Shown piece after piece: positions 38,166 through 48,343 of a stretch of DNA of 64,000 bases. Source of the stretch: an uncultured SAR116 cluster alpha proteobacterium. GTDB lineage: Bacteria > Pseudomonadota > Alphaproteobacteria > Puniceispirillales > Marisalimonadaceae. The DNA is taken from positions 1 through 64,000 of the forward strand of contig CACNWE010000005.1 in the NCBI GenBank assembly GCA_902623995.1, in the 5' to 3' direction. Below the pieces are notes generated by a model. The model searched no databases. It was not told where the DNA came from and was given only the letters and a program-made list of their open reading frames with translations. Made by a program: the position numbers and the translations under genes. Position 1 is the first letter of the stretch; each line of letters begins with the position of its first letter.

Positions 38166-39560
38166 ATGACCAAGTTTTCTGATATTATTTATCTTATGAT
38201 AAAGTAATTCCCAATTATCATTTTGATCAATTTCTCTCCAAATATGTTCAACTTCTTCAATTAACAAATTTTGTCTGTTATTATCTAACTGATGTTTTTT
38301 TTCTATAACACCTTTTGCTGGAAGAGTTACTTTTAAAATATCAACGATTTTTGAAAATTCATTGATTTTATATTTTTTACCATAATTAGTTTTAATGCAA
38401 TCTATAATTGAATTCCTACCTCCAAAGAAATCGTAGAACATATCAGCGTAATCAATCTTATTTTTTTTACTTTCTTTTAATAATATTGTCATTATTTCAC
38501 TAAGATTTTTACTATCAATATCTTGTATTCCCATTCTCCAACAAAAATGTTTTCTCAATGATTTATGAAAATGTTTAGAAAATTCGTGTAAAATTTCGAT
38601 AATTTTTTTTTCATCTATAAATTCGTCTAAACTTTTTCCTAACTGAGTGAGTGCCCATAAAGCAGCCTCAGGTTGTCTCCCAAAAGAATATCTTCCATCA
38701 TTATCAAAATAAGCAGCTGTGAAAGAAGTATTTGCAAATTCTATAAATCTCCAAGGGCCATAATCAAATACTTCTCCAGTGACATTGAAATTATCAGTAT
38801 TTAAAACTCCATGGACAAAACCTGAAGCAATAATTCTACCAATTGATTCTGCTATTCTTTTAACACTTTCTAAGAATATATCTTCAGCTAAAGTTTTAAT
38901 ACATTTATTAGGTTTGATATTAGTAAAATAATTTTTACTAAGGTACTTTAATAATAGTTCAATGTTTTCATAATCATTTAGATATTTTAATCTTTGAAAT
39001 GTACCTATTCTTATATGACTATTGCTTCTTCTGACAAGAACAGCTGATCTTGTTGGAGAGGGTTCATCATTTCTTTGCAATTCTTCCGCAGTTTCAATAA
39101 TGGAAAAAGTTTGACTCGTGGACACACCTAAAGCAGTCAAAAATTCAGTTGCTAATAATTCTCTAACTGCCCCTTTTAAAGTAAGTCTACCATCCCCTCC
39201 TCTACTATATTTTGTTTGTCCAGATCCTTTTGTTCCTAAATCCCATAAAATATTATTTTTATCTAAAATTTGTGCTAGCAGAAACCCTCTTCCATCACCT
39301 AAGTCAGGATTATAATAACCAAATTGATGACCATGATATTTTAATGCTAATGGCTTATGAAGACACCCGGGAAGTTTCTCAAATTTACCAAAATATTTAA
39401 TCCACTCATTATCGTTTAATTGGTCTAAGTCAAGTAATTTAGCAGCTCTATCATTTCTAAATCTTAAAATGTGACGAGGAAACTTTGCTGGTGTGGCAAT
39501 ATGATAAAAGGAGTCACCTAAATTAAAATGATTATTTGCAACTTTGGCTTTATTTATCAT
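38133..39560 (-). CDS. selO: Protein adenylyltransferase SelO (YdiU/UPF0061)
   Basis: SelO is a pseudokinase-fold enzyme that transfers AMP to Ser/Thr/Tyr of proteins and is linked to oxidative-stress responses. The 475-aa protein has KYHGHQFGYYNPDLGDGRG (about 74-92), WDLGTKGSGQTKYSRGGDGRLTLKGAVREL, ETAEELQRNDEPSPTRSAVLVRRSNSHIRIGTFQ, GFVHGVLNTDNFNVTGEVFDYGPWRF and FGRQPEAALWAL. The C-terminal selenocysteine/cysteine seen in some members is not present. It lies 18 bases after msrP, so the two may be one oxidative-stress-related unit. Confidence 0.95.
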   Translation of the reverse strand: MINKAKVANNHFNLGDSFYHIATPAKFPRHILRFRNDRAAKLLDLDQLNDNEWIKYFGKFEKLPGCLHKPLALKYHGHQFGYYNPDLGDGRGFLLAQILDKNNILWDLGTKGSGQTKYSRGGDGRLTLKGAVRELLATEFLTALGVSTSQTFSIIETAEELQRNDEPSPTRSAVLVRRSNSHIRIGTFQRLKYLNDYENIELLLKYLSKNYFTNIKPNKCIKTLAEDIFLESVKRIAESIGRIIASGFVHGVLNTDNFNVTGEVFDYGPWRFIEFANTSFTAAYFDNDGRYSFGRQPEAALWALTQLGKSLDEFIDEKKIIEILHEFSKHFHKSLRKHFCWRMGIQDIDSKNLSEIMTILLKESKKNKIDYADMFYDFFGGRNSIIDCIKTNYGKKYKINEFSKIVDILKVTLPAKGVIEKKHQLDNNRQNLLIEEVEHIWREIDQNDNWELLYHKINNIRKLGHLLESEKLVYL

Positions 39561-39578
39561 TTATAAACCAAACCATGT

Positions 39579-40541
39579 TTATCTAAAGAGTTGATCCTGC
39601 AAAGTTTTTTCTAATCCTTTGTACAAGTAGGATACTTGCTCTTCATAACCATTATATTTAACAGTAGGTATTCTCCCTTCAATGCCCAACTGCTGTTCTG
39701 TTTCTTGAGACCATCTAGGATGAGAAACTTTAGGATTAACATTTGCCCAAAAACCATACTCATTTGGAGCAAGTTTTTCCCATAAACCAATAGGCCTTTC
39801 AGCCAAGAAACTTATCTTTACAATTGATTTTATTGACTTAAAACCATATTTCCATGGCAAGACAAGACGTAAAGGAGCACCATTTTGATTTGGCAACTTT
39901 TTCCCATATATCCCAGTAGCTAAAAAACTTAGTTCATTTTTAGCTTCCTCGATTGTAATACCTTCTTGATATGGCCATGGATACCATTTTTGTTTTTGAC
40001 CTGGCGCAATTTCAGGATCATAAAAAGTTTCAAATTTTAAAAATTTTGCGTCTTTTTTTGGCTCAACTAGTGATAAAATTTTATTTAAAGGGAAACCCGC
40101 CCATGGCACTGTCATAGACCAAGCTTCAACACATCTAAATCGATAAACCCTCTCTTCAATACCACCAAGTTTTTTTATTAAATCATTTACGTCAATAACC
40201 ATTGGATTATCTACCAACCCATCGATAGTTATTGACCAGGGTTCAGTCTTTAGCATAGAGGCTCTTCTCCAAATATTTTTACTTGATCCAAACTCATAAA
40301 AATTTGTATAAGTTGTTGCTAAACTTTCTGGAGTTAGGGGTTTGCTGATTGTATAAGACTTATTCACTTCAGGAGGATAAAACGAACTATAAGCAGGACA
40401 AGATATAAAAGATGTACCAGGTATAAATAATGAGCCTGCACCTAATTTTTTTAAAAAATCTCTTCTAGTATTATAAAAGTTTTCTGGAGTAACATTATTA
40501 TCTTTTAATTTCCAAACTTTCTTTATATTATAAAATGCCAT
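39579..40541 (-). CDS. msrP: Periplasmic methionine sulfoxide reductase catalytic subunit MsrP (YedY)
   Basis: A molybdopterin enzyme that repairs oxidised methionine in periplasmic proteins. The twin-arginine export signal TRRDFLKKLGAG sits at residues 25-36, after an N-terminal extension. The Mo-ligand Cys is about residue 137 in YRFRCVEAWSMTVPWAGFPL; LRLVLPWKYGFKSIKSIVKI is also diagnostic. The 320-aa length is normal. The membrane haem partner MsrQ, often next to msrP, is not adjacent here. The moaD/moaE cofactor genes occur at 46.6-47.3 kb. Confidence 0.94.
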   Translation of the reverse strand: MAFYNIKKVWKLKDNNVTPENFYNTRRDFLKKLGAGSLFIPGTSFISCPAYSSFYPPEVNKSYTISKPLTPESLATTYTNFYEFGSSKNIWRRASMLKTEPWSITIDGLVDNPMVIDVNDLIKKLGGIEERVYRFRCVEAWSMTVPWAGFPLNKILSLVEPKKDAKFLKFETFYDPEIAPGQKQKWYPWPYQEGITIEEAKNELSFLATGIYGKKLPNQNGAPLRLVLPWKYGFKSIKSIVKISFLAERPIGLWEKLAPNEYGFWANVNPKVSHPRWSQETEQQLGIEGRIPTVKYNGYEEQVSYLYKGLEKTLQDQLFR

Positions 40542-40557
40542 TTTAAACCTTCATTGT

Positions 40558-41760
40558 TTAAGAAAGAGTTAAAACAGCTTTTTCGATTCTGTTCATTGCT
40601 TCTTTTAAAACTTCTAAACTGGTTGCGTAAGACACTCTAAAATATGGTTCTAGACCAAAAGCTACCCCAGGTACTGCAGCAACTTCGGCGGACTCTAAAA
40701 GCCATTCTACAATTTCAGCATCATTGTTGAGGATTTTTCCATTTTGTGTTTTCTTGCCTATTAAACCTGACACGTTAGGGTAAGCATAAAACGCTCCTTC
40801 AGGTAAAATGCAAGAAATACCATCTATACTATTAAGTTTGTCAACGACGTGATGTCTCCTTTCATCAAAGGCATTTAAACAAGGATCTAAGAATTCTTTA
40901 CTACCACTTATACCAGCTAATGCTGCATACTGTGAGATTGATGATGGATTAGAAGTTGATTGACCTTGGATCTTAATCATTGCTTTGATAAGTAATGATG
41001 GTCCTGCTGCATAACCAATTCTCCAACCAGTCATGCAATAACTTTTAGAAACACCATTTACCGTTAAAATTCTATCTTTTAAATCTGGTGCAACTTGCGC
41101 CAAAGTATAAAATTTAAAGTTATCATATACAATATATTCATAAATATCGTCTGTCATTACATATAAATTTTCATGTTTTCTAACTATATTTGCGATCTCT
41201 TCTAGTTCACTTATAGAGTAACACGATCCGGTTGGATTAGACGGACTATTCAGTATTAGCCATTTACTATTTTTGGTTATTACCTTATCTAGAGCTTCAC
41301 CAGTAAGTTTAAAATTAGTTTCTGAAGAACAATCTACAAATATTGGTTTACCACCCGCTAATAATGTCATATCAGGATAGGAAACCCAATAAGGGGCTGG
41401 AATTATTACTTCATCGTCTTTATTTAAAGAACTCATCAAAGCATTAAACAAAATTTGTTTTCCACCAGTTCCAACAATGACGTTACTTACATCATAATTT
41501 AAATCATTATCTTTTTTGAATTTTTCTACAATTGATTGTCTTAATTCTGGGATACCTTCTATATTGGTATACTTTGTATATCCGCTATTAATTGCATCAA
41601 TGGCGGCTTGCTTAACATGTTGAGGTGTATCAAAATCAGGTTCTCCAGATGATAAACCAATGACCTTTTTCCCCTCTCTTTTAAGTTGAGTAGCTTTTGC
41701 AGTTATAACCATTGTTGCAGAAGGTTTAATCCTATTTAAACTGTCAGAAATAAAAGTCAT
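40558..41760 (-). CDS. Pyridoxal-phosphate aminotransferase class I (aspartate aminotransferase-like)
   Basis: A 400-aa fold-type I aminotransferase. It shows GLSSGEPDFDTP (about 36-47), YTNIEGIPELR, NSPSNPTGS (substrate carboxylate region), TDDIYEYIVYD, and the PLP lysine about residue 239 in NGVSKSYCMTGWRIGY, with FRVSYATS near the end carrying the second substrate Arg. This subgroup (I-gamma/AspC of alphaproteobacteria) usually acts on aspartate, sometimes also prephenate. Specificity is inferred. Confidence 0.92.
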   Translation of the reverse strand: MTFISDSLNRIKPSATMVITAKATQLKREGKKVIGLSSGEPDFDTPQHVKQAAIDAINSGYTKYTNIEGIPELRQSIVEKFKKDNDLNYDVSNVIVGTGGKQILFNALMSSLNKDDEVIIPAPYWVSYPDMTLLAGGKPIFVDCSSETNFKLTGEALDKVITKNSKWLILNSPSNPTGSCYSISELEEIANIVRKHENLYVMTDDIYEYIVYDNFKFYTLAQVAPDLKDRILTVNGVSKSYCMTGWRIGYAAGPSLLIKAMIKIQGQSTSNPSSISQYAALAGISGSKEFLDPCLNAFDERRHHVVDKLNSIDGISCILPEGAFYAYPNVSGLIGKKTQNGKILNNDAEIVEWLLESAEVAAVPGVAFGLEPYFRVSYATSLEVLKEAMNRIEKAVLTLS

Positions 41761-41894
41761 TTAACTACTCCAAAATATATTATAACCATTTAGCTTTACT
41801 ACAATTTATTTGAGACTAACATCTTTTTTATTAATTAATTAGTTATTATTTAATATATAATTACTTCAAATATCTAATCACAAAATTTATTGAT

Positions 41895-43967
41895 ATGAAT
41901 AAAATTGAAAAAATTGAAAATAATACAATTACACCCTCTAAATCCATTTTTAGTTTAAATTCAAGCTTTACACCTACAGGAGATCAGCCAGAGGCTATAA
42001 AAGAATTGGTTTCTGGAATTCAAAATGATGAAAAAGATCAAGTATTATTGGGGGTAACTGGTTCTGGTAAAACATTTACAATGGCAAACATTATTAATTC
42101 ACTAAATAGACCTTCATTGATAATGGCACCTAATAAAACATTGGCCGCACAATTATACGCAGAGATGAAAGATTTTTTTCCAAATAATGCAGTTGAATAC
42201 TTTGTTTCATATTATGACTATTATCAGCCAGAAGCTTATGTTCCTAGATCTGATACATACATTGAAAAAGAATCTAGTATTAATGATCAAATTGATCGCA
42301 TGCGTCATTCTGCTACAAGGGCTCTTCTTGAAAGAAAGGATGTAATAATAGTTGCTTCTGTATCATGTATTTATGGTATCGGTTCAGTTGAAACATATTC
42401 AAAAATGACAATTGAATTAAAAAAAGGTCAACAAATTCCTAGACAAACATTGCTAAGACAATTTACTGAACTTCAATATACAAGAAATGATATGTCATTT
42501 GTAAGAGGCACATTTAGAGTTAGAGGTGACATAGTTGAAATTTTTCCTGCACACTTAGAAACTGTAGCCTGGAGAATAACTCTATTTGGAGATGAAATTG
42601 AAGAATTATTTGAAATAGATGCTCTAACAGGCGAAAAACTTACATCATTAAAGTCGATAAAAATTTATGCTAATTCGCACTATGTCACACCTAGACCAAC
42701 ATTAAACGAAGCTATTAAATCTATTAAAGAAGAATTAAAATGTCATCTAGAAATTTTATATAAAAGTAATAAATTGGTGGAAGCACAGCGCTTAGAACAA
42801 AGAACAAATTTTGATCTTGAAATGATGTTGGCCGCTGGAACTTGTCCAGGAATAGAAAACTACAGTAGATACCTCTCAGGAAGAAATCCTGGGGAGCCTC
42901 CACCTACACTTTTTGAATATTTACCAGATGATGCCCTTGTTTTTACTGACGAAAGTCATATCACAGTTAGTCAGATAGGAGCTATGTATAAAGGAGACTT
43001 TAGAAGAAAATCAACTTTAGCTGAATATGGTTTTAGATTACCTTCTTGTTTGGACAATAGACCTTTAAAGTTTGAGGAATGGGAAGCATTTAGACCCAAT
43101 ACTATTCATGTTTCGGCCACCCCTGGGGAATGGGAATTAAATAAAACAAACGGTGTTTTTGTTGAACAATCTCTGAGACCAACTGGCCTGGTAGACCCCG
43201 AAATTTTAATTAGACCAACAAAAACTCAAGTTGATGATCTTATTTACGAAACAAAGGAACAATCAAAAAAAGGAAATAGAGTATTAGTTACTACCTTAAC
43301 AAAAAAAATGGCTGAAGCTTTGAGTGAGTATATGTTTGAGGCAGGTTTAAAAGTCAGATATATTCACTCTGATGTAGACACTTTAGAACGTATTGAAATA
43401 ATAAGAGATTTAAGGCTAGGTGTTTTTGATGTTTTGATTGGAATAAATCTTTTGAGAGAAGGGTTAGATATCCCTGAGTGTGCATTAGTAGCAATTTTGG
43501 ACGCTGATAAAGAAGGTTATTTAAGATCAAAAACTTCATTGATACAAACTATTGGTCGTGCTGCAAGACATGTTGAAGGAAAAGTAATTCTATATGCTGA
43601 TAACATTACAGGTTCAATGCAATACGCAATAGACGAAACTGATAGAAGAAGAAAAAAACAAATAAGTTACAATTTAAAAAATAATATCACTCCTAAAACA
43701 GTTATTAGCAAAATTTCTGACATATTAGCAGACCTAAGTGATAATGATGATGATAAAGATAATAAAAACAAAAAAAATATAGGAAAAAATTTAAAAGAAT
43801 CAATTCAAGATCTCCAAAACGAAATGGAGCAAGCAGCTAGCAATCTTGAATTTGAAGAAGCAGCAAGAATACGAGATGAGATAAAAAAATTACAACAAAA
43901 AGAATTAGGTTTAATGGCAATTCCTAATACAAATTTTAAAACGAGTTCATATTATAAAAAGAAATAA
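41895..43967 (+). CDS. uvrB: Excinuclease ABC subunit UvrB
   Basis: UvrB is the damage-verifying helicase of nucleotide excision repair. The 690-aa protein has Walker [15 protein letters not shown] (about 51-64), the beta-hairpin region [77 protein letters not shown], and a C-terminal UVR motif [24 protein letters not shown]. It is followed 45 bases later by uvrC; most genomes keep uvrB and uvrC apart, but some alphaproteobacteria have them close. Confidence 0.98.
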   Translation: MNKIEKIENNTITPSKSIFSLNSSFTPTGDQPEAIKELVSGIQNDEKDQVLLGVTGSGKTFTMANIINSLNRPSLIMAPNKTLAAQLYAEMKDFFPNNAVEYFVSYYDYYQPEAYVPRSDTYIEKESSINDQIDRMRHSATRALLERKDVIIVASVSCIYGIGSVETYSKMTIELKKGQQIPRQTLLRQFTELQYTRNDMSFVRGTFRVRGDIVEIFPAHLETVAWRITLFGDEIEELFEIDALTGEKLTSLKSIKIYANSHYVTPRPTLNEAIKSIKEELKCHLEILYKSNKLVEAQRLEQRTNFDLEMMLAAGTCPGIENYSRYLSGRNPGEPPPTLFEYLPDDALVFTDESHITVSQIGAMYKGDFRRKSTLAEYGFRLPSCLDNRPLKFEEWEAFRPNTIHVSATPGEWELNKTNGVFVEQSLRPTGLVDPEILIRPTKTQVDDLIYETKEQSKKGNRVLVTTLTKKMAEALSEYMFEAGLKVRYIHSDVDTLERIEIIRDLRLGVFDVLIGINLLREGLDIPECALVAILDADKEGYLRSKTSLIQTIGRAARHVEGKVILYADNITGSMQYAIDETDRRRKKQISYNLKNNITPKTVISKISDILADLSDNDDDKDNKNKKNIGKNLKESIQDLQNEMEQAASNLEFEEAARIRDEIKKLQQKELGLMAIPNTNFKTSSYYKKK

Positions 43968-44012
43968 ATCAAATTATTTGAAATGTAATTAATCAAAAAC
44001 GAAAATTTTTAA

Positions 44013-45890
44013 ATGATTAAAAATAATAAAGCGTCTCTAAGTAAAGGGATTGAAATAATTAAAAATGAGCTTTTGACAATTCCAAACAAATCTGGAATTT
44101 ATCAAATGATTGGAGAAAATAGTGAATATTTGTACATAGGAAAAGCAAAAAATTTAAACAATAGAATTAAATTTTATACTCAACCAAAAAGACTTAACTC
44201 AAGATTAAGTTATATGGTTTCAAATACAATTAAATTAGAGATAATTGTAACATCTTCAGAAATAGAAGCATTACTCCTAGAATCTAATTTAATTAAAAAA
44301 TTTGAACCTATATTTAATATATTACTAAAAGACGACAAAAGTTTCAGTTCAATTTTATTTAATTTATCTCATTCTTTTCCTCAGTTATCTGCACATAGAG
44401 GGCAAAGAAATATTAAAGGCGAATATTTTGGTCCTTTCGTCTCAAAAAAAACTGTTCAAAAAACAATAGAAACATTGCAGAAAATTTTTCTTTTAAGAAC
44501 TTGCAATGATAATATTTTTAAATCTAGAACTCGTCCTTGTTTACAATTTCAAATAAAAAGATGTAGTGCTCCATGTGTAAATTTAATATCTAAAGAAGAT
44601 TATCGAGACTGTCTTAACGAAGCAAAAAAATTCCTTCATGGAAACTCAAAGTCAATAAAACAAGATTTAATAAAGAAAATGTATGATGCATCTGATAAAC
44701 AAAATTTCGAAGCAGCTGCAATTTTTAGAAATAGAATAAAAGCTCTCACAGAAGTAAATGCAAGTCAAAATATTAATATACCAAATATTAATGATGTTGA
44801 CTTTCTTGTGTTACGAAAAATTGAAAATAAAGTTGTAATTCAGATGACAATAATTAGAAGTGGTTGTAATTATGGATCAAAATCATATTTTCCTAGTCCA
44901 GGTAAAAATGGTGCTGATGTTTTAGAAGAAGAGATTATGCATGCCTTTGTATGTCAATTTTATGATAAAAATATCCCCCCTGAAAATATTCTAGTTAATT
45001 TGAATCCTAAAGATAAAAATCTAATTGAAGAGCTTTTGCATAAAAAACATAAAATAAAAGTTAAAATTCAGCTACCTCAAAGAGGAAAAAAATTAGAAAT
45101 TATTAAATCAACACTTAAAAATGCGGAAGAAAATTTAAATAGAAAAATTTATGAAAAATCTTCAAATAAAAATAATCTTAAAAGTTTGCAACGAACATTT
45201 AATTTTAAAAATTCTATCAGAAAATTAGAAGTTTATGATAACTCACATAATCAAGGAAAATCACCTGTAGGAGCAATGATAGCTTTTAATGAAGATGGTT
45301 TTTTAAAATCTTTATATAGAAGATATAACATTTTGACAGAGTACAAAAACTTATCAAAACAAATTAGTGCTGAGTTTGGAAATAACAATGATTATTTGAT
45401 GATGAAGGAAGTAATTAGACGAAGGTTCATTGGAAAAAACTCATCTGGATTTCCTGATTTAATAATCATTGATGGTGGCAAAGGACATTTAAACATAGTT
45501 TTAAATGTGCTTAAAGAATTGCAAATTAATAATATTGAAGTTTTAGCAATTTCAAAGGGTGTCAAAAGAGATGCAGGTAGAGAGAATTTTTATACAAAAT
45601 CTTCTGATAGTTTTAGATTTAATAAAGATGATCCTACATTATTCTTTCTTCAAAAATTAAGAGATGAAGTTCATAGATACGCAATAGCAGGTCATAGGAT
45701 AAAAAGTAAAAAAAATATTTTCAAAAATCCACTTGATGAAATTGATGGTATTGGAGCAAACAGAAAAAAATTTCTTTTGGAGGAATTTGGTTCTGCAAAA
45801 GCCGTAGGAACTGCAAGTATTAGTGATTTGTTAAAAGTTGAGGGAATAAATAAGTCAACAGCTCAAAAAATATTTAATTTTTTTAACTAA
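44013..45890 (+). CDS. uvrC: Excinuclease ABC subunit UvrC
   Basis: UvrC makes the two incisions in excision repair. The 625-aa protein has the GIY-YIG nuclease (SGIYQMIGENSEYLYIGKAKNLNNR), the Cys-rich motif PCLQFQIKRCSAPCVN, a UVR motif (DKQNFEAAAIFRNRIKAL), the RNase H-like EVYDNSHNQGKSPVGAMI with catalytic Asp, LIIIDGGKGHLN, HRYAIAGHR, and a C-terminal helix-hairpin-helix (LDEIDGIGANRKKFLLEEFG). No strong RBS is seen before the ATG. Confidence 0.98.
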   Translation: MIKNNKASLSKGIEIIKNELLTIPNKSGIYQMIGENSEYLYIGKAKNLNNRIKFYTQPKRLNSRLSYMVSNTIKLEIIVTSSEIEALLLESNLIKKFEPIFNILLKDDKSFSSILFNLSHSFPQLSAHRGQRNIKGEYFGPFVSKKTVQKTIETLQKIFLLRTCNDNIFKSRTRPCLQFQIKRCSAPCVNLISKEDYRDCLNEAKKFLHGNSKSIKQDLIKKMYDASDKQNFEAAAIFRNRIKALTEVNASQNINIPNINDVDFLVLRKIENKVVIQMTIIRSGCNYGSKSYFPSPGKNGADVLEEEIMHAFVCQFYDKNIPPENILVNLNPKDKNLIEELLHKKHKIKVKIQLPQRGKKLEIIKSTLKNAEENLNRKIYEKSSNKNNLKSLQRTFNFKNSIRKLEVYDNSHNQGKSPVGAMIAFNEDGFLKSLYRRYNILTEYKNLSKQISAEFGNNNDYLMMKEVIRRRFIGKNSSGFPDLIIIDGGKGHLNIVLNVLKELQINNIEVLAISKGVKRDAGRENFYTKSSDSFRFNKDDPTLFFLQKLRDEVHRYAIAGHRIKSKKNIFKNPLDEIDGIGANRKKFLLEEFGSAKAVGTASISDLLKVEGINKSTAQKIFNFFN

Positions 45891-45960
45891 AATAAATTTT
45901 TTAAAAATCTATTTTGTTTTAAAGATAGTCTTAACTTAAAAATCTCGTTAAGGTTAATTT

Positions 45961-46560
45961 ATGAAGCAAAATAATTCTATATTAATAATAATACCTAACT
46001 TTTTAACCTTATTCAGAAGTTTGGCAGCCGTTGTACTTCCTTTAATAATCATGTATGGCGGTGAAATTGGGGCCTTAATAGCTATCCCAATATTGTTTTT
46101 AGCGGGTATTAGTGATTATTTTGATGGATTTTTTGCTAGAAAATATAAAGTAACATCTAATTTTGGTAAAATCTTAGATCCAGTAGCAGACAAATTATTG
46201 GTAATTGGGGTAATTTTTGCCCTAGCTTCAGAAAACATGTTAGATTATTATTATGCTTTCATACCAGCACTTTTAATAGTTTTAAGAGAAATTTTAGTCT
46301 CAGGTTTGAGAGAAAGTATATCTTCTTACAAAATTTCGTTAGAGGTAACCTCTTTAGCAAAATGGAAGACAACTATCCAACTAATAGCATGTGGAAGTTT
46401 TTTAGTTTGGAGATCCAATACCTTTTTTTACAGTATGGATATTTTAGGTTTAATTTCATATATTCTATTTTGGATGGCTGGAATAATTACCTTTATAACA
46501 GGCCTGCAATATATTATTAAAATAATGAAATTTTTTAATATAGAAATTGATAGAGAATAA
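45961..46560 (+). CDS. pgsA: CDP-diacylglycerol-glycerol-3-phosphate 3-phosphatidyltransferase
   Basis: Catalyses the committed step of phosphatidylglycerol synthesis. The 199-aa membrane protein has several hydrophobic helices and the complete CDP-alcohol phosphotransferase motif DYFDGFFARKYKVTSNFG...LDPVADKLL (about 59-82). An RBS-like AAGG precedes the ATG. moaD follows after 3 bases, the usual uvrC-pgsA-moaD-moaE order of alphaproteobacteria. Confidence 0.95.
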   Translation: MKQNNSILIIIPNFLTLFRSLAAVVLPLIIMYGGEIGALIAIPILFLAGISDYFDGFFARKYKVTSNFGKILDPVADKLLVIGVIFALASENMLDYYYAFIPALLIVLREILVSGLRESISSYKISLEVTSLAKWKTTIQLIACGSFLVWRSNTFFYSMDILGLISYILFWMAGIITFITGLQYIIKIMKFFNIEIDRE

Positions 46561-46563
46561 ATT

Positions 46564-46815
46564 ATGGTTATAAAATACTTTTCATGGATTAAAGAACATA
46601 TAGGTAAATCTGAAGAACAACTTGAATTACCGAGGCATATAAATAATGTTAATGAACTTATTAACTATTTGAATGAAATAGATGAAAAATATAATTTAAT
46701 ATTTGAAAAAAAAGAACTAATTAAAGTTGCTGTTAACAAAACATATTCATCTTTTGATACTAGCATCAGCAATATTGACGAAATTGCTTTTTTTCCTCCA
46801 GTTACAGGAGGTTAA
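46564..46815 (+). CDS. moaD: Molybdopterin synthase sulfur carrier subunit MoaD
   Basis: A ubiquitin-fold sulfur carrier in molybdenum cofactor synthesis. The 83-aa protein ends EIAFFPPVTGG with the C-terminal Gly-Gly that is thiocarboxylated. It begins with the usual IKYFSWIKEHIGKSEEQLEL. It is followed with no gap by moaE. A client in this window is the molybdoenzyme MsrP. Confidence 0.93.
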   Translation: MVIKYFSWIKEHIGKSEEQLELPRHINNVNELINYLNEIDEKYNLIFEKKELIKVAVNKTYSSFDTSISNIDEIAFFPPVTGG

Positions 46816-47289
46816 ATGAGTAAAAATCCTACGATGATAAAAATTAAAATACAAGATGAAGATTTTGATATATCAGAAGAAACAAAAATCCTACATCAAA
46901 ATAATACAGGTGCGATAGTTAACTTCGTTGGAGTAGTACGAGGTCATGACGAAAAAAATAATCAAATTATCAATTCAATGACATTAGAACATTATCCTGG
47001 AATGACAGAAGCCGAAATAGAAAAAATAATTGTTGATAGTTATAAAAGATGGGAATTAACAGGTGTGACTGTAATACACAGAGTAGGTGAATTAAAACCC
47101 TCTGATCAAATAGTTTTTGTAGGTGTTTCTTCTAAACATAGACAGAACGCTTTTGATGGATGTAATTTTATAATGGATTGGCTAAAGACTAAAGCTCCAT
47201 TTTGGAAGTTAGAAGAAAATAATAATAAAAAAAATTGGGTAAACTTTAATCAATCTGATAATCAAGCATTAAAAAAATGGAAGAAATAA
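46816..47289 (+). CDS. moaE: Molybdopterin synthase catalytic subunit MoaE
   Basis: MoaE uses MoaD thiocarboxylate to convert precursor Z into molybdopterin. The 157-aa protein has GAIVNFVGVVRGHD, MTLEHYPGMTEAEIE, VIHRVGELKPSDQIVFVGVSSKHR, FIMDWLKTKAPFWKLE with the conserved K-x-x-x-P-x-W-K segment, and a basic tail. Its end is 8 bases from the end of the convergent ilvE. Confidence 0.95.
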   Translation: MSKNPTMIKIKIQDEDFDISEETKILHQNNTGAIVNFVGVVRGHDEKNNQIINSMTLEHYPGMTEAEIEKIIVDSYKRWELTGVTVIHRVGELKPSDQIVFVGVSSKHRQNAFDGCNFIMDWLKTKAPFWKLEENNNKKNWVNFNQSDNQALKKWKK

Positions 47290-47297
47290 ATTTTTAT

Positions 47298-48176
47298 TTA
47301 TATTCCATTGACTAAATCGGAATAAGCTTTTGTCAATTTAAGACAATATTCACCAGGTTTAAATTTGAAGTTACCGATAGATTGAACGGGTGTTACTTCA
47401 GCAGCAGTACCAGTTAAAAAACATTCCTCTGCTTTATCCATTTCCTCAGGCATTATCTTGCGTTCAATGATTTCAATCCCATTGTCTTTAGCAAGTTTCA
47501 TAACAGTTCTTCTAGTAATACCATCTAGAAAGCAATCTGCAATTGGGGTGTGTAGTTTACCATCAGGCATTTTAAAGAATATATTTGCGCCAGTGGCCTC
47601 AGCTACTTGTCCCCTATAATCTAGCATAAGGGCATCACTATAGCCTTTTGCCTCTGCTTCATGTTTAGATAGGGTACATATCATATATAATCCAGCAGCC
47701 TTAGCAAGAACAGGACCACAATCTGGGCTTGGACGCCTCCATTTAGCAATGTCCAATTTTATCCCTTGCATTTTTTGTTCAGGATCAAAATAGCTTGGCC
47801 AGTCCCAAACAGCAATAGCTACATTTATTTTTGTAGCTTGTGCAGAAACAGCCATCATTTCACTGCCTCTCCACACTATTGGTCTAACATAAGCGTCTGA
47901 AAGTAAGTTTTTTTCTAATAAAGTATCTTTGGCTACTAATAATTCTTTTTGAGAAAAAGGTATGTCCATATCAAGAGATTTCGCTGAATTAAAAAGTCTT
48001 TCCGTATGTTTTATTGTTTCGAAAATTTTACCTCTATATGCTCTTTCACCTTCAAAAACACAACTTGCATAATGTAAACCATGATTTAACACGTGAACAT
48101 TAGCATTTTTCCATTCAATTAAATTTCCATTATACCAAATATAGCCTTCACGATTGTCAAAAGATAAGTTATTCAA
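47298..48176 (-). CDS. ilvE: Branched-chain amino acid aminotransferase
   Basis: A fold-type IV PLP enzyme for the last step of Leu, Ile and Val synthesis. The 292-aa protein has HVLNHGLHYASCVFEGERAY, AYVRPIVWRGSEMMAV, GLYMICTLSKHEAEAKGYSDALMLDYRGQVAEATGANIFF with the E-x7-N pattern, LDGITRRTVMKLA and CFLTGTAAEVTPVQSIG. The start is TTG at 48176 with a strong GGAGG eight bases upstream. Confidence 0.94.
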   Translation of the reverse strand: MNNLSFDNREGYIWYNGNLIEWKNANVHVLNHGLHYASCVFEGERAYRGKIFETIKHTERLFNSAKSLDMDIPFSQKELLVAKDTLLEKNLLSDAYVRPIVWRGSEMMAVSAQATKINVAIAVWDWPSYFDPEQKMQGIKLDIAKWRRPSPDCGPVLAKAAGLYMICTLSKHEAEAKGYSDALMLDYRGQVAEATGANIFFKMPDGKLHTPIADCFLDGITRRTVMKLAKDNGIEIIERKIMPEEMDKAEECFLTGTAAEVTPVQSIGNFKFKPGEYCLKLTKAYSDLVNGI

Positions 48177-48343
48177 AAAAAACCTCCAAAATTAGTTAAT
48201 ACATATAATCCACATTATTTTTAAATAATCAAATATTAAGAGATAGGATTTGTAATTAAATAAGTTGTTTAGTAATTTTAGATTTAATATGATTAATTTA
48301 ATATTATTAATTTTCATCAAGCAAATCTGATTTAATTTTAAAT

